Both the position numbers and the translations under genes were made by a program. Shown here in pieces: positions 35,235 to 43,774 of a stretch of DNA of 64,000 nt. The DNA comes from Bdellovibrio bacteriovorus (lineage in GTDB: Bacteria; Bdellovibrionota; Bdellovibrionia; Bdellovibrionales; Bdellovibrionaceae). Location: NCBI RefSeq assembly GCF_025558485.1, contig NZ_CP102930.1, positions 1,922,001 through 1,986,000 on the forward strand, in the 5' to 3' direction. Positions within the stretch are counted from its first letter, which is position 1. Every line of letters starts with the position of its first letter. Below the pieces are notes generated by a model that was not told the DNA's origin, made no database searches, and saw only the letters and a program-made list of their open reading frames with translations.

Positions 35235-36062
35235 ATGGCCGCGAGTATTTGGAAGGGTTCTATCAGTTTCGGTCTTTTAAATATTCCCGTCACCTTGCAA
35301 AGCGCGCAGAGTGAAAAGGAGATTCACTTTTCCATGCTTGATAAAAAGGACATGTCGCGCATCAAGTACAAAAAAGTCAGCGCCAAAACCGGCCAGGAAG
35401 TCCCCGGGGACCGTATCGTCAAGGGATACGAATATCAAAGTGGGCGCTATGTGGTGTTAAGTGAGGCGGAACTGAAGAAAGCCAATACCAAGGCCACACA
35501 GACCATTGATATCGAGGATTTTGTTCTGCTGGCTGAGGTGGACCCGCTGTTCTTTGACCGGCCCTATTATTTGGCTCCGCAAAAAGGGGCGGAAAAAGGA
35601 TATTTTCTTTTAAGGGATGCCTTGCAGGAAACCAAGAAAGTGGCTGTGGCCAAGCTTGTGATTCGTATTAAACAGCATTTGGCGCTGGTGATGGCGCGTG
35701 GACCCTATCTGGTTCTGGAGCTTTTACGTTTCTCGCACGAGGTGAAAAGTGAAAAACAGGTCCACTTCTTAAATGCCAGTATGAAAAAACGTTCCTACAG
35801 TGCGAAGGAGCTGAAAATGGCTGAGGACCTTGTCGATGGCATGACTTCCAAATGGAACCCGGATCAATACCGCGACACTTATTATCAGGATGTGATGAAG
35901 ACGATTCAGCGCAAAGTGCGCGGAGGCAAGGGCCATAAAGTGTCCGAAGCGAAAGCTGAAAAGATTGAGGCCACGGATAATGTTATTGATTTAATGCCCC
36001 TGCTGCAAAAAAGTCTTCAGGCCCGCAAGAAGACCAAACGTAAAACCCGTCTGCGAGCTTAA
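35235..36062 (+). CDS. ku: Bacterial Ku, non-homologous end-joining protein
   Basis: Homodimeric ring that threads onto DNA ends and recruits LigD. ATG 35235 with AGAGGAGG six bases upstream is preferred to an in-frame GTG 35229. The Ku core shows SIWKGSISFGLLNIPV at the start, VKGYEYQSGRYVVLSEAEL, DIEDFVLLAEVDPLFFDRPYYLAP and RFSHEV. A Lys/Arg-rich tail (KKTKRKTRLRA) fits the basic extension that binds DNA and LigD. Length 275 is typical. It is separated from ligD by only three bases. Confidence 0.96.
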   Translation: MAASIWKGSISFGLLNIPVTLQSAQSEKEIHFSMLDKKDMSRIKYKKVSAKTGQEVPGDRIVKGYEYQSGRYVVLSEAELKKANTKATQTIDIEDFVLLAEVDPLFFDRPYYLAPQKGAEKGYFLLRDALQETKKVAVAKLVIRIKQHLALVMARGPYLVLELLRFSHEVKSEKQVHFLNASMKKRSYSAKELKMAEDLVDGMTSKWNPDQYRDTYYQDVMKTIQRKVRGGKGHKVSEAKAEKIEATDNVIDLMPLLQKSLQARKKTKRKTRLRA

Positions 36063-36065
36063 GTC

Positions 36066-38342
36066 ATGTCGCTGCGAACATACGGGCACAAACGTGATTT
36101 CAAGAAGACACCAGAGCCTTCAGCGAAAAAACGCCGGAAGAAGTCCATGTCATCAATGATGTTCGTGGTGCAGGAGCATCATGCCTCGCATCTGCACTAT
36201 GATTTTCGTTTGGAATGGGAGGGTGTTTTAAAAAGCTGGGCTGTTCCGAAGGGGCCGTCACTGGACCCGCATTTAAAGCGTCTGGCGGTGCAGGTGGAGG
36301 ATCATCCGCTGGACTACGGCCGTTTTGAGGGAACAATTCCCAAGGATCAATATGGCGCGGGCGAGGTTTATATCTGGGACACCGGAATCTGGATTCCCAA
36401 GTCATCCCCGGCAGCGGGACTGAAGAAAGGACACTTGGAATTTGAACTCAAAGGTCATCGTCTGAAAGGGGCGTGGGATCTGATTCGGACCAAGTTTGCG
36501 GGTAAAAGCCCTCAATGGCTTTTGGTAAAGCGCGATGACACTTATGCCAAGCCGGGATATGAGGCCCCGATGGAAAAAGTCAATTTTGTTAAGCCCATGC
36601 TGGCACTCTTGGTGAATAAGCCGCCACAGGGAAAAGAATGGCTGCACGAAACTAAATGGGACGGCTATCGTATTCAGGCTCATCTGGCCGGGAACAGTCC
36701 AAAACTTTACACTCGGGCGGGGCATGACTGGGCTGGGAAAATGCCATCACTGGCAAAGGAACTTTCACGCATTCATGTGCAGTCGGCGGTTTTAGACGGG
36801 GAAGTGGTGGTGCTGGATAAAAAGGGTCGCAGTCACTTTCAAAGCCTGCAAAATTACTTCGAGTTCGATCCGGCACAGAAACTGACGTACATGGTTTTTG
36901 ATCTGTTGATGTTAAATGGCGAGGATTTGCGGGGACTGCCCTTGAAAGAGCGTCGCAGCAGACTGAAGAAGATTTTAAAAGGACGGCGCGGTCATATTCG
37001 CCTAAGCCAGGAACTTAAATCTGTCGATGCCGGCAGTTGGGGAAAGTTGCAAAAGCAGGGTGTGGAAGGGGTGGTTTCCAAAAAGATTGAGAGTGGCTAT
37101 GTTTCCGGGCGCAAGGGGGAATGGGTTAAAAGCAAATTTTTAAATCGCCAGGAATTTGTGATCGGCGGATATGCTTTGGGAAAAGGCAGCCGGTCTGAAT
37201 TCGGAGCTTTGTTATTAGGTGTGTACGAAAAAAACAAGCTGCGTTTTGTTGGCAAGGTGGGAACCGGCTTTGATCAGAAGAAAATAAAATCCTTGCTGCT
37301 TCAACTTAAGAAAATCCACACAAAAGAAAACCCTTTTCAGGCTGGAGATCCTCCGCGAAGAAATATTGTATGGGTACAGCCGAAATTGCTGGCGGAAGTG
37401 AGCTTTGCCAATTGGACTCATGGATTGCATTTGCGTGCGCCGGTTTTTGTGGAGCTAAGAAAAGACAAGCCAGCGCCTGAAGTCACTTCGGATTCTTTGT
37501 TGTTAAGTAATCCTGACAAGGTTCTTTATCCGGAAGAGGGGATCACCAAGCTTCAGGTGGCGGAATACTACATTGCCATGTCAGAACGTCTGCGGCCTTA
37601 TCTGGAAAACCGTCTGCTGGCAGTGCTTCGCTGTCCAGAAGGCGCTTTGGGAAAATGCTTCTTCCAGAAACACCTTAATACGCGTGCCGATGCGGTGGCG
37701 ATTTTTGAAAAAGATGCGGCTCTTTATGTTCAGGACGTGCGTGGACTGTTGGAACTGGTGCAAATGGGGGCCTACGAGATTCATGCACGCAACAGTCGGG
37801 CAGAGGCCCCGGCCAGGCCGGATCAATTTGTTCTGGATCTGGACCCGGGCGAAGGGGTGAGCTGGGAGGAGGTCGTGGCAACAGCCTTGATGATTAAAAA
37901 AGATCTGGAGAGCTTGGGGCTTTCCAGTTTTGTAAAGCTGAGTGGCGGGAAGGGGCTGCATGTGCATGTGCCCTTTAAGTCAGGTCCCAGTTGGGATGAA
38001 GTGAAACGTTTTACGCATCAACTGGCTTTGAATTGGGAGCGTCGTTACCCGGATAAGTATGTCAGTAAAATGTCCAAAAAAATTCGCAAGGGAAAGATCT
38101 TTATAGATTATCTTCGGAACTCCAAAGGGTCCACCAGTGTGCTGCCGTATTCACTGCGGGCAAGAAAGACTAGTTCTGTAGCGTGGCCAGTGGCTTGGGG
38201 GCAGTTGAAAAAATATAAAAGCGGAGACGCGATCAGTTTGGTAAAAGCATTGCAGCTTTTAAAGACCGGCAGGGACCCTTGGGGGAAGTATTTTTCCCGG
38301 GTCCCTACTTTGCCAGTCAAGAAGCTTAGAAGTGCTTCTTGA
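36066..38342 (+). CDS. ligD: ATP-dependent DNA ligase LigD (phosphoesterase-ligase-polymerase)
   Basis: End-joining enzyme that trims, fills and seals double-strand breaks. Domains in order: 3'-phosphoesterase (about aa 30-160: FVVQEHHASHLHYDFRLEW, VPKGPS, DHPLDYGRFEGTIP), ATP-dependent ligase (about 190-480; adenylated Lys197 in KWDGYR; LDGEVVVLD; EGVVSKK), and primase-polymerase (about 485-758; NPDKVLYPE, LDLDPGE with Asp591/Asp593, SGGKGLHVHVPF). The order matches Pseudomonas LigD, not the polymerase-first order of mycobacteria. It follows ku in an operon. The last 17 bases overlap the convergent aminotransferase gene. Confidence 0.97.
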   Translation: MSLRTYGHKRDFKKTPEPSAKKRRKKSMSSMMFVVQEHHASHLHYDFRLEWEGVLKSWAVPKGPSLDPHLKRLAVQVEDHPLDYGRFEGTIPKDQYGAGEVYIWDTGIWIPKSSPAAGLKKGHLEFELKGHRLKGAWDLIRTKFAGKSPQWLLVKRDDTYAKPGYEAPMEKVNFVKPMLALLVNKPPQGKEWLHETKWDGYRIQAHLAGNSPKLYTRAGHDWAGKMPSLAKELSRIHVQSAVLDGEVVVLDKKGRSHFQSLQNYFEFDPAQKLTYMVFDLLMLNGEDLRGLPLKERRSRLKKILKGRRGHIRLSQELKSVDAGSWGKLQKQGVEGVVSKKIESGYVSGRKGEWVKSKFLNRQEFVIGGYALGKGSRSEFGALLLGVYEKNKLRFVGKVGTGFDQKKIKSLLLQLKKIHTKENPFQAGDPPRRNIVWVQPKLLAEVSFANWTHGLHLRAPVFVELRKDKPAPEVTSDSLLLSNPDKVLYPEEGITKLQVAEYYIAMSERLRPYLENRLLAVLRCPEGALGKCFFQKHLNTRADAVAIFEKDAALYVQDVRGLLELVQMGAYEIHARNSRAEAPARPDQFVLDLDPGEGVSWEEVVATALMIKKDLESLGLSSFVKLSGGKGLHVHVPFKSGPSWDEVKRFTHQLALNWERRYPDKYVSKMSKKIRKGKIFIDYLRNSKGSTSVLPYSLRARKTSSVAWPVAWGQLKKYKSGDAISLVKALQLLKTGRDPWGKYFSRVPTLPVKKLRSAS

Positions 38343-39444
38343 CCGTATCACAAACGTATTGAAGCTCTTCCTGAGTGATGTAAGCAAAACAAGGAAGATT
38401 CAACACAGCCTGGGAAATGTGATGAGCATTGCCATTGTCGATTTTGCCGGCCAGGTGACCCGTAGAACCGGACTGGTGGCTCATCGCGCCCGGATAGATT
38501 GTGCCGAAGCCAACATTGGCTTTTTTCAGACTGTCGATCAGGGAAGCACGCAGGGAGGGCTCAATCATCGCCACGGCACAGTAGCCGTTTTCCTTGATGT
38601 TGGATTTTGCACGTACAGGTTTCAAAGGAAGACCTTTCAGGGATTCCTCATAGAACTTCACAGCATTCATGCGGCTTTGAATGCGTGCATCAATGTGTTT
38701 CAAGGACATGTTCAGGAACAGGGACTCGTAAGCACCGATGCGGGAATTCCAGCCGATCATACCGTGAGAATAGTGATCCGTTCTGCCGTGATTGATCAAG
38801 GTGCGGCAGTTTTTCGCGTATTCATCATTGGAAGTGAAGATCGCACCGGCATCACCGGAAGCACCCAGAACTTTTGCCGGGTAGAAGCTGGTTGTGGAAA
38901 TCAAAGCTGTGCCCAGAATGGACTGTCCGTCGATTTCAGTGCCGAAGCATTGTGCGCCGTCTTCGATCAGTAAAACACCAGCGTCTTTTGCAAACTTGCG
39001 GATTTCCAAAGTGTCAGCAGAAGCCCAGCCGTAAAGATGAACCATCACTGCGGCTTTGGGTTTGAATTGTTCCACAGCTTGTTTGAAAGTTGCCAGATCC
39101 CAGTGGCAGGTTTCGCGATTCACATCCACAGTGACAGGGTTTGCACCCACGTTAACCACGGCTTCAAAAGTGGCCCAGAAAGTCATGTCAGGAACAAGAA
39201 CTTTATCGTTCTTGTTTACGCCCACTGCGCGCAGGGCGATTTGAATGGCATCAGTGCCATTTGCGCAACCGATAGCGTGTTTGGATTTAGTGTAAGTTGC
39301 AAGATTGGCTTCCATCTCTGCAACGATAGGGCCGCCCACGAACTGGGTTTTATCAAAAAGGTTTGCAACACCGCCAAGGAATTCATCGCGGAAACCGGGT
39401 TCAAAACGATTCAGTGTGATAAATGGAACTTGTTGAATGCTCAT
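38326..39444 (-). CDS. DegT/DnrJ/EryC1 family sugar aminotransferase
   Basis: PLP enzyme that aminates keto-sugars for surface polysaccharides. Signatures are GGPIVAEMEANLATYTKSKHAIGCANGTDAI, PDMTFWATFEAV, VHLYGWASADTLEI, IEDGAQCFG, and SFYPAKVLGASGDAGAI, in which the Lys forms the PLP Schiff base. INHGRTDHYSHGMIGWNSRI and a dimer-interface ending follow. Length 372 is normal. Codon use is unusually biased toward preferred codons, suggesting steady high expression. It stands alone, apart from other polysaccharide genes. The exact sugar cannot be inferred. Confidence 0.93.
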   Translation of the reverse strand: MSIQQVPFITLNRFEPGFRDEFLGGVANLFDKTQFVGGPIVAEMEANLATYTKSKHAIGCANGTDAIQIALRAVGVNKNDKVLVPDMTFWATFEAVVNVGANPVTVDVNRETCHWDLATFKQAVEQFKPKAAVMVHLYGWASADTLEIRKFAKDAGVLLIEDGAQCFGTEIDGQSILGTALISTTSFYPAKVLGASGDAGAIFTSNDEYAKNCRTLINHGRTDHYSHGMIGWNSRIGAYESLFLNMSLKHIDARIQSRMNAVKFYEESLKGLPLKPVRAKSNIKENGYCAVAMIEPSLRASLIDSLKKANVGFGTIYPGAMSHQSGSTGHLAGKIDNGNAHHISQAVLNLPCFAYITQEELQYVCDTVKKHF

Positions 39445-39626
39445 AGTATTTCTCTCGAGGAAAGTGTTTAGTCGATGAGGAAATTATCCAACAGGTCCTG
39501 ACAAGTTGCAACCACGCGGGATATTTGTTTGCCGTGCATCCAAAGGCTGTATCTTTTTTTACCGAGATGGTGGTGCTTTCTAGCAACACCCTTTCTGATC
39601 TGAGCTGGACTCTGGTCCTCTCCGGA

Positions 39627-39656
39627 CAAAAGCACTCGCGGTCACGAGTGCTTTTG
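39627..39656 (-). terminator. Terminator after the small coiled-coil protein gene
   Basis: CAAAAGCACTCG and CGAGTGCTTTTG form a perfect 12-bp stem around CGGTCA. It lies nine bases past the stop of the leftward gene. The A/T end of the stem supplies the T run on both strands. Confidence 0.8.
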
Positions 39657-39664
39657 GTTTGTGC

Positions 39665-39922
39665 TTAGTCCCAAGTGCGGCCGTCGGGCATGATTTGCAT
39701 ATCCCGCCGCATTTGTTCCTCACGCTGACGTTGTTCGTTCATCTGTCTTCGGTGTTCCCGAAGGATGCGCTCCTGGCGGCGTTCGATCTCGTTTTGTCCC
39801 TCCAGCAGAGTGTTTTGGGATGTGCGTGGAGGAGGCCCGAGCGGGCGCCGCTCATGCGGACCTCGCGGTTGTGCCTGAAGGCTGCTTAAGGGCAGCAGCA
39901 GACCTGCTGTAAGTATAATCAT
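39665..39922 (-). CDS. Small exported charged protein, helical
   Basis: 85 residues. A short hydrophobic start (MIILTAGLLLPLSSLQAQ) may be a signal peptide; a Pro-rich linker (RPLGPPPR) and a Glu/Arg/Gln-rich stretch (about aa 42-75) likely form a long helix or coiled coil. There is no ribosome binding site; a run of eight C (G8 on the plus strand, 39932-39939) and TTGACA lie just upstream. A terminator follows. Unknown function; the gene is plausible but the start is uncertain. Confidence 0.55.
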   Translation of the reverse strand: MIILTAGLLLPLSSLQAQPRGPHERRPLGPPPRTSQNTLLEGQNEIERRQERILREHRRQMNEQRQREEQMRRDMQIMPDGRTWD

Positions 39923-39986
39923 GCTGTTGGAGGGGGGGGAATTGTCAACCCGTAAAAGTTTTGTTGGCAGGCGGAACTTCAGTACA

Positions 39987-40493
39987 TTAAGCTTCTAAAT
40001 CCGCGAAGTGGGTGGGTGAGGCTTGCAGTTCCACGTCCGAAAAACCCAGTTTGCGTGCGGAATGCAGTTCCTGATTCAGATAGTCCTTGTTGGTTTCAGG
40101 GCTTAGATACAAATATCCTTCCACACGTTTGAAATCGCAGTCGATTTTTTCCTCCTGAATGATTTTTTCAATCAGCTCCATTGCGTCGGTATGGCTGGCG
40201 ATGGCTTTGCGTGCCGACTCTTCCCCCAGAGTTGAGATCAACTGGGTCAGCCCCTCATCCAGCACATTGGAAAGGTGCCCGCTGGTGCGCGCGGTTTCAT
40301 TGTTACCCAAAGTGTCCTTGTCCAAAAGAATCACCTTAAAGCCGTTTTTCAGCAGCACATAAGCTGTCGTCAGGCCGGCGATACCCGCGCCCACGATGCA
40401 CACATCCGCAGAACGGTCCCTGCGCAACGCTGGCAGAGGGGGGAAGGAAACGGTTTGCCAGTAAGAAGGATTAATTTGGTGATGCAACTGCAT
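39987..40493 (-). pseudogene. Truncated FAD-dependent oxidoreductase (N-terminal third)
   Basis: ATG 40493 with AAAGGAG upstream begins a DAO-type FAD enzyme: YWQTVSFPPLPALRRDRSAD, then the Rossmann motif VGAGIAGLTTAYVLLKNG, LLDKDTLGNNETARTSGHL and CDFKRVEGYLYL. Family members with this N-terminus run to about 380-510 residues, often with a C-terminal Rieske domain, but this frame stops after 168 codons (FADLEA). The next 64 bases do not continue the protein in any frame I can follow. The gene starts inside the end of yihY (23-base overlap), so it was once an operon partner. Likely a deletion remnant; the FAD-binding half alone is unlikely to be active. Confidence 0.75.
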
Positions 40494-41325
40494 GGGAGAT
40501 CTCCTTTCGCCATACAAAAATTGTATGTCCGCCAATAAAAACAATCAGAGTTGAATAATAAACCCAGGCCAGCAGCACGACGATGGAACCGGCTGCACCG
40601 TAAGAGGAGGTGATGGAACTGCTGCCCAGATAGACACCGACAAGTTCCTTGCCCAGAACAAACAAAATGGCCGTGATCAGGCCGGCAAAAGCCGAGGCGC
40701 GAACCGGAAAGCGGGGCACCGGAAGGAAATGAAAAATGCCGGTGAACAGAATCACATAGAACAATAAAGAGATCCCGATATTTAATACAAAGGCGCCATC
40801 GCCATTATTAATCAGCCCGATGCGCACAATCGTGTTCAGGACAGTGGAAATAATCAGCGAGACCATCATGGCAAAAATAAATCCAAACGCGAGACCGATA
40901 TGGAACAGACGATTTTTAAGATAGGCCAGAGTGGCCTTGATGATGCTTAAGTCTTCGGGCTGCTCGGGGTTTCCTAAAATCATGGTCAGCGCCGAACGCA
41001 TTTCACCAAAGATCAGACCGGCGGAAAGCACCAGGGTGACGGTGCCGACAATTCCGGCCATGGAAATCAGATCGGTTCTTTCTTTGGCATTTTGAACAAT
41101 GGCGTCCACAGCCTCTGCTGCCACCGGGCCAACCAGATTGGCGACCTCACGCAGAAAGGCCTGCTGAAGTTCCAAGCCGATGTTTGCAACCAAAGTTAAA
41201 GAGATCATAATCAGCGGTGCCAGAGAAAAACAGGTGTAGAACGCCACCGAAGCCGCCCAGGTCATGGTGTGGCACTCGGTAAATCTGTCAGCAAAGGTGA
41301 CTACGAAATTTTTCACTTTCGTCAT
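40471..41325 (-). CDS. yihY: YihY/BrkB family inner-membrane protein
   Basis: About six membrane segments with the family signature TMTWAASVAFYTCFSLAPLI near the N-terminus and SSYGAAGSIVVLLAWVYYSTLIVFIG near the end. I chose ATG 41325 because GAGGT lies upstream and the family start aligns; the frame is open 27 codons further. Length 284 is typical. The family was once labelled ribonuclease BN; that function is now assigned elsewhere, and the true role is unknown. It is followed by the truncated FAD oxidoreductase with a 23-base overlap. Confidence 0.88.
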   Translation of the reverse strand: MTKVKNFVVTFADRFTECHTMTWAASVAFYTCFSLAPLIMISLTLVANIGLELQQAFLREVANLVGPVAAEAVDAIVQNAKERTDLISMAGIVGTVTLVLSAGLIFGEMRSALTMILGNPEQPEDLSIIKATLAYLKNRLFHIGLAFGFIFAMMVSLIISTVLNTIVRIGLINNGDGAFVLNIGISLLFYVILFTGIFHFLPVPRFPVRASAFAGLITAILFVLGKELVGVYLGSSSITSSYGAAGSIVVLLAWVYYSTLIVFIGGHTIFVWRKEISHAVASPN

Positions 41326-41402
41326 GAAAGACCTCGTTCTTATTATTGAGTCCTTCAAACGTCGGTGAAAGGTAAAAGTCTGTGCAAAAATACACAGTTT
41401 AT

Positions 41403-41576
41403 TCAACCCTCGCTGGGCGGTGGGGTGCCGGGGTCCTGAGCTGGATCTTCCGTTGGCATATTGGGATCAATTTCCGGAACGGGTTCGGGTTGAGGTGGTT
41501 CTTTGACAGGAGGTTCGGGGGGCTGGGTCTGCGGAGGGCGTGTGGGGTTTTCCTTGGGTGTTTTCGGTGAATCCAT
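41403..41576 (-). CDS. Small proline-rich acidic protein (57 aa)
   Basis: ATG 41576 has GGGAGG at ideal spacing; an ATG seven codons earlier lacks one. The protein is about one-third Pro with Glu, Asp, Thr and Gln (PPEPPVKEPPQPEPVPEIDP). It must be extended and unstructured. There is no signal peptide or cysteine. Small Pro-rich proteins of this kind are common but uncharacterised. Confidence 0.6.
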   Translation of the reverse strand: MDSPKTPKENPTRPPQTQPPEPPVKEPPQPEPVPEIDPNMPTEDPAQDPGTPPPSEG

Positions 41577-41713
41577 AAAGACCTCCCAGTCTTTCATGGA
41601 AAAGCAGTTTTAATTTTTGGGCAATACATTCTTTATTACACATCGGTGGGATTGTGTTCATAAACATGGATCTAAAAGTGTTCTGCGCGATGGTTTGTCT
41701 TTAGCCTTGGGCC

Positions 41714-42424
41714 ATGAGAATAAAGCATCCGAAAATTTCCGTTTTAATTTTTGTCGTGCTGCTGCTGGTGGGGATCAGGCTGATTCTGACAGATATTGCT
41801 TTGCATCGACTGAACGGATATTTGGCGGGGTTTTCTGCAACCTATGCCGCTCATGTGGATAATCTGGGATTAAGTTTTCTGCGCGGGGCTTATCGCTTTG
41901 AGCGCGTCAAGGTTTTCACCAAGCCCGATCATAAAGAATTTCTGACTGTGGAATATGTTGATGTGTCCTTGGCCTGGCGGGATCTTTTGTCGTTACGCTT
42001 TCGGACTGACATTATTTTGCACAAACCAAAGTTAATCTGGAGTGATACGGTCAAGCAGGCTTTGATTTCCCAAAAGACCAAGGAGGAATCTGAAAAAGCC
42101 GGTGTCCGACTTTTCCCGGTGGAGATTTCAAGGCTGGACGTGCGTGGCGCGGAGGTGCAAATGCGGGGAGAGGTCGATAGCAGCGTGGTGCCGGTGGAAT
42201 GGTATATGACGATGGAGCTGGCGGCAGGAATTGCCAAGGTGATCTTTCGTCGCGGGGATGATCGGACGGTTTCCACCAAGACGCAGTTTTCCTATAAGAA
42301 CGGACAATTTGAATGGAGTCTGGCGGACCTTGTGGGGAAAGCGCTGGAGCATGGCTTCCGACAGCCGCTGGAGCCGGGCAGCGAAAACGAATTTCATATG
42401 AAGCACAAAGAGCCGCCGAAGTAA
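41714..42424 (+). CDS. Membrane-anchored protein, DUF748/AsmA-like
   Basis: 236 residues. An N-terminal anchor (about aa 9-30) is followed by a periplasmic beta-rich domain: YAAHVDNLGLSFLRGAYRFERVKVF and TVEYVDVSLAWRDLL resemble the start of DUF748/AsmA-type proteins, which form lipid-transfer or envelope-barrier structures. It is much shorter than those proteins, so it may be one repeat only. No strong ribosome binding site. It precedes two envelope protein genes on the same strand at short distances (about 46 and 31 bases). Confidence 0.6.
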   Translation: MRIKHPKISVLIFVVLLLVGIRLILTDIALHRLNGYLAGFSATYAAHVDNLGLSFLRGAYRFERVKVFTKPDHKEFLTVEYVDVSLAWRDLLSLRFRTDIILHKPKLIWSDTVKQALISQKTKEESEKAGVRLFPVEISRLDVRGAEVQMRGEVDSSVVPVEWYMTMELAAGIAKVIFRRGDDRTVSTKTQFSYKNGQFEWSLADLVGKALEHGFRQPLEPGSENEFHMKHKEPPK

Positions 42425-42470
42425 AACTGAAAACTGCAATACATTGTTTGAACCAACAAAGGAGAATGAC

Positions 42471-43010
42471 ATGAAAATGCAACTACACATGACAGCTGTT
42501 CTTTTGACTTCCTGCCTGCTGGGCGTTCAGGCTTTTGCCACCGGCGATACGGAATCCACTGGAAAGTCGATGGGTGCAAAAGTGGTTTCGGAAATTTCAT
42601 TCGAGGAAGGCAAGGCCATCCTGACGGATGAAACCAAAAATGACTTGCGGGAAAAGGTTAAAGAAGCCCAGCAGCAGGGGAAAATTGATGAAATGAAGGT
42701 TGCTGTCTGGGCGGATCGTGAATATCCGGCCGAGGGCACAAAGGCTTCCAAGCAGGATGTGACATTGGCCAATGATCGCGCCAAAGCCCTGAAGAATTTT
42801 ATCAAAGATGAGCTGAAGGTGAATTCGGTGAATACATATAATATGACCGAACGCCCGAATGCGCTTCAGAGATTTGTTCGCACTGACACGGCTAAAACAA
42901 AAACGGCCATGGAAGAAAGAGGTGCGGCGCCACGCACTCAGGATGAGACAGGTTTCTTCAACCAAAGAGCCAAGGCTTCCAAAGCAGTCATCATGATCTA
43001 TACGAAGTAA
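42471..43010 (+). CDS. Periplasmic protein, loosely OmpA-like
   Basis: I chose ATG 42471 because AAAGGAG lies upstream. A signal peptide ends near AFA/TGD (about aa 24). The mature 155 residues have the pattern ISFEEGKAILTDETKNDL, a helix, then VAVWADREYP and NDRAKALKNFI, reminiscent of an OmpA-C peptidoglycan-binding fold, but the canonical NxxLSxxRA is replaced, so the assignment is weak. Likely periplasmic. Flanked by a membrane-anchored protein and an OMP gene. Confidence 0.6.
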   Translation: MKMQLHMTAVLLTSCLLGVQAFATGDTESTGKSMGAKVVSEISFEEGKAILTDETKNDLREKVKEAQQQGKIDEMKVAVWADREYPAEGTKASKQDVTLANDRAKALKNFIKDELKVNSVNTYNMTERPNALQRFVRTDTAKTKTAMEERGAAPRTQDETGFFNQRAKASKAVIMIYTK

Positions 43011-43041
43011 GGTCAGCACAAGCTTGAGCATCGGGGGTTTT

Positions 43042-43632
43042 ATGAAAATGCTAAACGCAGTGTTTTTAAGCTGGGGTCTGTTACTGGCGGCCCCCGCTTA
43101 TGCCGGGTTTTATATCGAGCCGGGAATCACTTATGAAAAAGGGGATAATGAGCTGGATTGGCCGGCTCCCCTAAGCAGTTCCACCGGAACAACCAGGGGG
43201 TTGGGCTTTGATTTGAAGCTTGGGTATCACGCCAATGATGTCTTTTTTATTGGTCTGGAAGGGGCTTATTCCAAACCGAAGTTTGAAAATTCTGCCACGG
43301 ATTATTCTGCGGATGCCACTTCCACACTTTATGGGGCGGTGGTCGGGGCACAGATGCCGGTGGTGGGGCTGCGGATTTGGGGCGGTTATATCTTTGGTGG
43401 TGATTTAGACCCTGAAGAAGATAATGGCGTGGATGTGAAGTTTGAAGAAGCCAAGGGCCCGAAAGTGGGTGTGGGGATCAAGCTTTTCATGGTCAGCGTG
43501 AATTTGGAGTACATGGACCTGGAATACAACAAATCCAAGCTGGAAAAAGCCGGACCGGTCAGCGGCGAACTGGATTCCAAGCTTAAGAACAAAGTCGGTC
43601 TTTTGAGTATGAGCTTTCCTCTGACATTCTGA
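43042..43632 (+). CDS. Outer-membrane beta-barrel protein, small
   Basis: ATG 43042 has CGGGGG upstream. The signal peptide ends at PAYA/GFY (about aa 19). The mature part of 177 residues alternates polar and hydrophobic residues with many Gly and Tyr (FDLKLGYHANDVFFIGLEGAYS, then GLRIWGGYIFGG and VNLEYMDLEYNK) and ends in a terminal Phe (SFPLTF), the BAM recognition signal. An eight-stranded barrel of the OmpW/OmpX size is likely. Followed by a terminator. Confidence 0.8.
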   Translation: MKMLNAVFLSWGLLLAAPAYAGFYIEPGITYEKGDNELDWPAPLSSSTGTTRGLGFDLKLGYHANDVFFIGLEGAYSKPKFENSATDYSADATSTLYGAVVGAQMPVVGLRIWGGYIFGGDLDPEEDNGVDVKFEEAKGPKVGVGIKLFMVSVNLEYMDLEYNKSKLEKAGPVSGELDSKLKNKVGLLSMSFPLTF

Positions 43633-43640
43633 GAAATCAG

Positions 43641-43670
43641 GACCCGGGACGCCCCGGGTCTTTCCCTTTT
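43641..43670 (+). terminator. Rho-independent terminator
   Basis: GACCCGGG, loop ACGC, CCCGGGTC: a perfect 8-bp stem followed by TTTCCCTTTT. Confidence 0.85.
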
Positions 43671-43774
43671 GCCTTTTCAGTCCAGTTGGACTAGATTCGC
43701 TGTTTGATCGGATTGATAATTGTCGATAAACAGGATTTTAGAACCACGGTGCTGGGAACTGGGGAACGGAAAAG

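Noticed and set aside
43679..43692. 14-bp palindrome AGTCCAGTTGGACT upstream of the glutamate-synthase-like gene
   Set aside because: Short and single; no promoter element could be aligned to it, so not listed as an operator.
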